Of a stretch of DNA of 64,000 bases, positions 61,548-64,000 are shown piece by piece. A program made the translations under genes and the position numbers. The stretch's first letter is position 1, and every line of letters starts with the position of its first letter. The DNA lies in assembly GCA_020721585.1 (NCBI GenBank), contig DYMK01000008.1, forward strand, positions 1-64,000, read 5' to 3'. This DNA is from Sulfuricurvum sp. GTDB taxonomy: Bacteria; Campylobacterota; Campylobacteria; Campylobacterales; Sulfurimonadaceae. The notes beneath the pieces were generated by a model. It had not been told where the DNA came from. It worked only from the letters and a program-made list of their open reading frames with translations, and made no database searches.

Positions 61548-63506
61548 TTAGCTGTTTTTGAGGGATTCAATGTGTTCTTGTTTCTCTTCAATGGTGAGCA
61601 GTTCGTCGACCTTTTCCTCATAGAGGGCTTTGGTTTTTTCCAGCTCATCGGCCAACACACTGATCCCAATTTTTTCGTACTTTTTGGGATCGGCTAATGA
61701 GGTGTTAAGGTCATCGATTTTTTTCTCTAATGCATCAATTTCATCGGGGAGTGTCGCTAAGGCTTTTTGTTCGTTAAAGGTGAGTTTGACCGCTTTGGGT
61801 TTGTCGATGATTACGCTTGCCGTAGCGGTCTGGGCGTGGGCAAATTCCGCTTCCATCGCCTCTACCTCGTGCAACTCTTTTTCATCTTCGAGGTATTCGC
61901 TGTAGGGTTTGTAGCTCTCTTGAATCGTCCCATCCCCTTTGAAAATAAAGAGTTTTTTGGCAATTTTATCGACAAAATAACGGTCATGACTGACCAAAAT
62001 CACCGCGCCGGTAAAATTTTGGAGTTTCTCTTCGAGGATATTGATGGTGGGAATGTCCAAATCGTTGGTGGGTTCATCCAAAATCAAAATGTCCACTTTT
62101 TTGGTAAAGAGCAGCGCAAGGGCGACACGATTTTTTTCTCCACCGCTTAAAACGCCCACTTTTTTGTCCAAAAACTCTCTGGGGAAGAGGAAGTTTTTGA
62201 GATACCCATAGACATGATAATCTTGACCTTGGGCATCGACTCGATCCCCTCCATGGGGGCAAAACGTTTCGATGAGGTTGAGATTATCATCCAGCATCTC
62301 ACGGTGTTGGTCGAAATACCCAATGGCAAGCTCCCCCATTTTGATGATTCCACGGGTGGGTTTGAGTCGTCCCAAAAGGGCTTTAAGGAGGGTCGATTTA
62401 CCACTTCCATTGGGACCTACGATGGCGATGACATCTTTTTGCAAAATTCGGGTCGAAAAATCGGTGATGAGGACTTTGTCCCCCAACGTGAGGTTGAGAT
62501 GTTCCACATCAAAAAGCATTTTTTGGCGATTCATCCCTTCCGAGCGGTTAAAGTGTTTGGCTTCCCGTTCGAGTTCCAGCTTCATTTTACGGATTTTACT
62601 GGGGTTGTTTTTGGCATCTTCGCGCAGTTGTAAGACTCGCTGTTTACGCCCTTCGTTCCGTTTGAGTCGGGCTTTGACCCCGCGACGAAGCCACTCATTT
62701 TCGGTTTTGAGAAGTTTGAGGAGATTGTCATGCTGTTGCGCCATGGTACGTAAAAGCTCTTGCTTTTGTTCCAAATAGATACTGTACCCCCCGTTAAACT
62801 CTCGAAGCGAACACTCCTCGACTTCGATGGTCTTGGTCGCAATTTGGTCGATGAAATATCGGTCGTGGGAGATAAAAAGGAGGGTAAATTTCTCTTTGAG
62901 AATCAGCTCTTCGAGAAACTCCACCATGTAAACATCGAGATGGTTGGTGGGTTCGTCCAGTAAAAGAATATCGGGTTTAAGCAGTAGCAGGGAGGCGAGG
63001 GCAACACGCCGTTGCTCCCCACCGCTGAGGAGATGAACGTTTTTATGCTCATACGCTTTGAGCATAAAGTGGTGCATCACCCGCTCAATTTTATCGTCCA
63101 AATTCCACGCATTGTGATGATCCAAAAAGGTGGTGAGGCGCGATTGTTCGTGCAGAAGCATTTCGTTGTCAACGTGTTGGGCAAGTAATACGGAAATTTC
63201 ATCAAAACGGACTTTTGCGGTTCGTAATTCCCCCAATCCCGCTTCAATCGCTTCTCGAACCGAGTGGGAGGGGTCAAATTGGGGGACTTGGGAGAGCATT
63301 TTAATCTCAATGCCCTGCCGATTGATCCGTTCCCCCTCATCAGTCTCCAGTGATCCATGGACGATTTTCATCAATGTCGACTTACCACTGCCATTTTTTC
63401 CGACGATAACGATCCTCTCCCCCTCATCGATGTGAAAATTAATATGTTCTAAAATTTTTTGGGCTTCATAGTGTTTGGAGACGTTGAGAAGATCGACTAA
63501 TGCCAT
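61548..63506 (-). CDS. uup: ABC-F ATPase, Uup-like
   Basis: 652 residues with two ABC domains and no membrane span. First domain: Walker A GKNGSGKSTLM, signature LLSGGEQRRVALA; second: GPNGSGKSTLLK, VLSGGEKNRVALA. A linker of about 70 residues and a C-terminal coiled coil (about 575-640, LADELEKTKALYEEKVDEL) fit Uup rather than EttA. The family acts on stalled ribosomes or DNA structures. The last gene of a minus-strand run with the mutarotase. Confidence 0.92.
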   Translation of the reverse strand: MALVDLLNVSKHYEAQKILEHINFHIDEGERIVIVGKNGSGKSTLMKIVHGSLETDEGERINRQGIEIKMLSQVPQFDPSHSVREAIEAGLGELRTAKVRFDEISVLLAQHVDNEMLLHEQSRLTTFLDHHNAWNLDDKIERVMHHFMLKAYEHKNVHLLSGGEQRRVALASLLLLKPDILLLDEPTNHLDVYMVEFLEELILKEKFTLLFISHDRYFIDQIATKTIEVEECSLREFNGGYSIYLEQKQELLRTMAQQHDNLLKLLKTENEWLRRGVKARLKRNEGRKQRVLQLREDAKNNPSKIRKMKLELEREAKHFNRSEGMNRQKMLFDVEHLNLTLGDKVLITDFSTRILQKDVIAIVGPNGSGKSTLLKALLGRLKPTRGIIKMGELAIGYFDQHREMLDDNLNLIETFCPHGGDRVDAQGQDYHVYGYLKNFLFPREFLDKKVGVLSGGEKNRVALALLFTKKVDILILDEPTNDLDIPTINILEEKLQNFTGAVILVSHDRYFVDKIAKKLFIFKGDGTIQESYKPYSEYLEDEKELHEVEAMEAEFAHAQTATASVIIDKPKAVKLTFNEQKALATLPDEIDALEKKIDDLNTSLADPKKYEKIGISVLADELEKTKALYEEKVDELLTIEEKQEHIESLKNS

Positions 63507-63667
63507 TGTGGGGGGATTCCTTATAAAAGATAACAGGGTGAATTATAGCCAATTATGGTTTCTTTGAAGATTTTCAGTTTGATATAGGGACGACCCTTAT
63601 TGTGGCGGCAAATCTCACCATGTCGGTGATTTGGATGTTTGCCCGTAAATCGTGAGCTTTCAAATTG

Positions 63668-63748
63668 AATAAAGGGGACGGGCTACTTTTTTTATTTCTT
63701 CATTTTATGCGATAATTATACTGCAAAAAGTAGCCTGTCCCCTTTATT
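63668..63748. repeat. 24-bp inverted repeat, REP/IS200-associated type
   Basis: AATAAAGGGGACGGGCTAC plus TTTTT (63668-63691) and AAAAAGTAGCCTGTCCCCTT plus TATT (63725-63748) are inverted repeats with one mismatch across a 33-base AT-rich loop. The GTAGCCTGTCCCC core resembles repeats I associate with REP-type (Y1/IS200-like) transposases in many bacteria; no transposase is in the window. The rest of 63507-63769 holds only AT-rich DNA. Confidence 0.75.
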
Positions 63749-63769
63749 TCCTTTTTGCTCTCTATAATG

Positions 63770-64000
63770 TTAAATCAAACCTTGTGAAATAAGATTTTGA
63801 AGTGCTTTGTTCGCGTCCTTATCTCCATGTTTTACAGCTTCCTTATACCAATATTCTGCATTTTGATAATCCTGTAAATTTTTATACGTTATACCTAAAT
63901 TATACATCGCAGCAGACTCTTTATCGAAAAGTGCCGATTTCTTGTACAACTCAATTGCTTTGGTCGTATTTCCAATCATATCATAGGCGTATCCATAACC
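63770..64000 (-). CDS. TPR-repeat protein, truncated by window edge
   Basis: The minus-strand frame stays open to the right edge, reading GYGYAYDMIGNTTKAIELYK and onward, so the start is outside. At least two tetratricopeptide repeats are visible (KAIELYKKSALFDKESAAMY and NAEYWYKEAVKHGDKDANKA). The C terminus is QNLISQGLI. It probably mediates protein-protein contacts; partner unknown. Confidence 0.8.
   Translation of the reverse strand, partial: GYGYAYDMIGNTTKAIELYKKSALFDKESAAMYNLGITYKNLQDYQNAEYWYKEAVKHGDKDANKALQNLISQGLI

Noticed and set aside
61538-61669. 44-residue extension of the mutarotase
   Set aside because: It runs into the end of the ABC-F gene in another frame; ATG 61537 has GGAG and begins the fold.

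Overview
The window reads as chromosomal DNA of a Campylobacterota (epsilonproteobacterial) organism, probably a free-living Sulfurimonadales/Sulfurovales-type bacterium with moderate GC. The evidence is gene order and family membership: the block rplY-pth-lptG-lysA-HAD-pheA-hisC-fliF-dxs follows the order I remember from Campylobacter jejuni; tlyA/ribF, gatB/gpsA and atpB plus a small membrane gene are familiar local pairs; and there is a CosR/HsrA-type regulator. Genus cannot be fixed from sequence reading alone.

Layout. 1-1574: hydrolase-like membrane protein, tRNA-Pro(GGG), pgeF. 1543-11284: dense minus-strand housekeeping block in which fliG and fliH appear to be missing and the FliF-like protein instead ends in a FliG C-terminal-like domain. 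11354-20062: pilT, tal, HAD phosphatase, cation efflux, ankyrin/ferritin-like pair, Crp-type regulator, uracil-DNA glycosylase-like protein, a two-helix K+ channel and a Sel1/phospholipase A fusion. 20107-20440: RNase P RNA. 20784-30308: envelope genes (mtgA, glycosyltransferases, polysaccharide deacetylase, LPS-kinase-like protein, heptosyltransferases, O-acyltransferase). 30444-34734: tRNA-Lys/tRNA-Glu behind a consensus promoter, peroxiredoxin, membrane proteins and another GT9 enzyme. 34772-39044: CosR-like regulator, folB, plsY, nadA, a DUF4173-type membrane protein.

39045-43050 is a small accessory island: a nested 131-bp palindrome with a 19-codon hydrophobic peptide ORF, a Uma2 nuclease gene between two degraded copies of the same gene end, an IS3 transposase scrap, a nucleotidyltransferase/HEPN pair, a Fic-family protein and several dispersed palindromic repeats. 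43053-49610 holds an AsmA-like protein, a DASS transporter, grpE-dnaK and an NDH-2-like enzyme.

49685-64000 holds tlyA and ribF separated by an AT-rich ATPase/RloB module (AbiL-like phage defence), then atpB, a ThiE/TenI-type gene, gatB, a two-gene K+ channel/RCK unit, gpsA, a Dabb protein, a SIMPL protein, hexose-phosphate mutarotase, an ABC-F ATPase, a REP-like inverted repeat and a truncated TPR gene. The strongest candidates for something new are the FliF-FliG C-terminal fusion, the palindrome/peptide element at 39211-39394 and the RloA/RloB insertion in a core operon. All calls rest on reading motifs and gene order; no database search was run.
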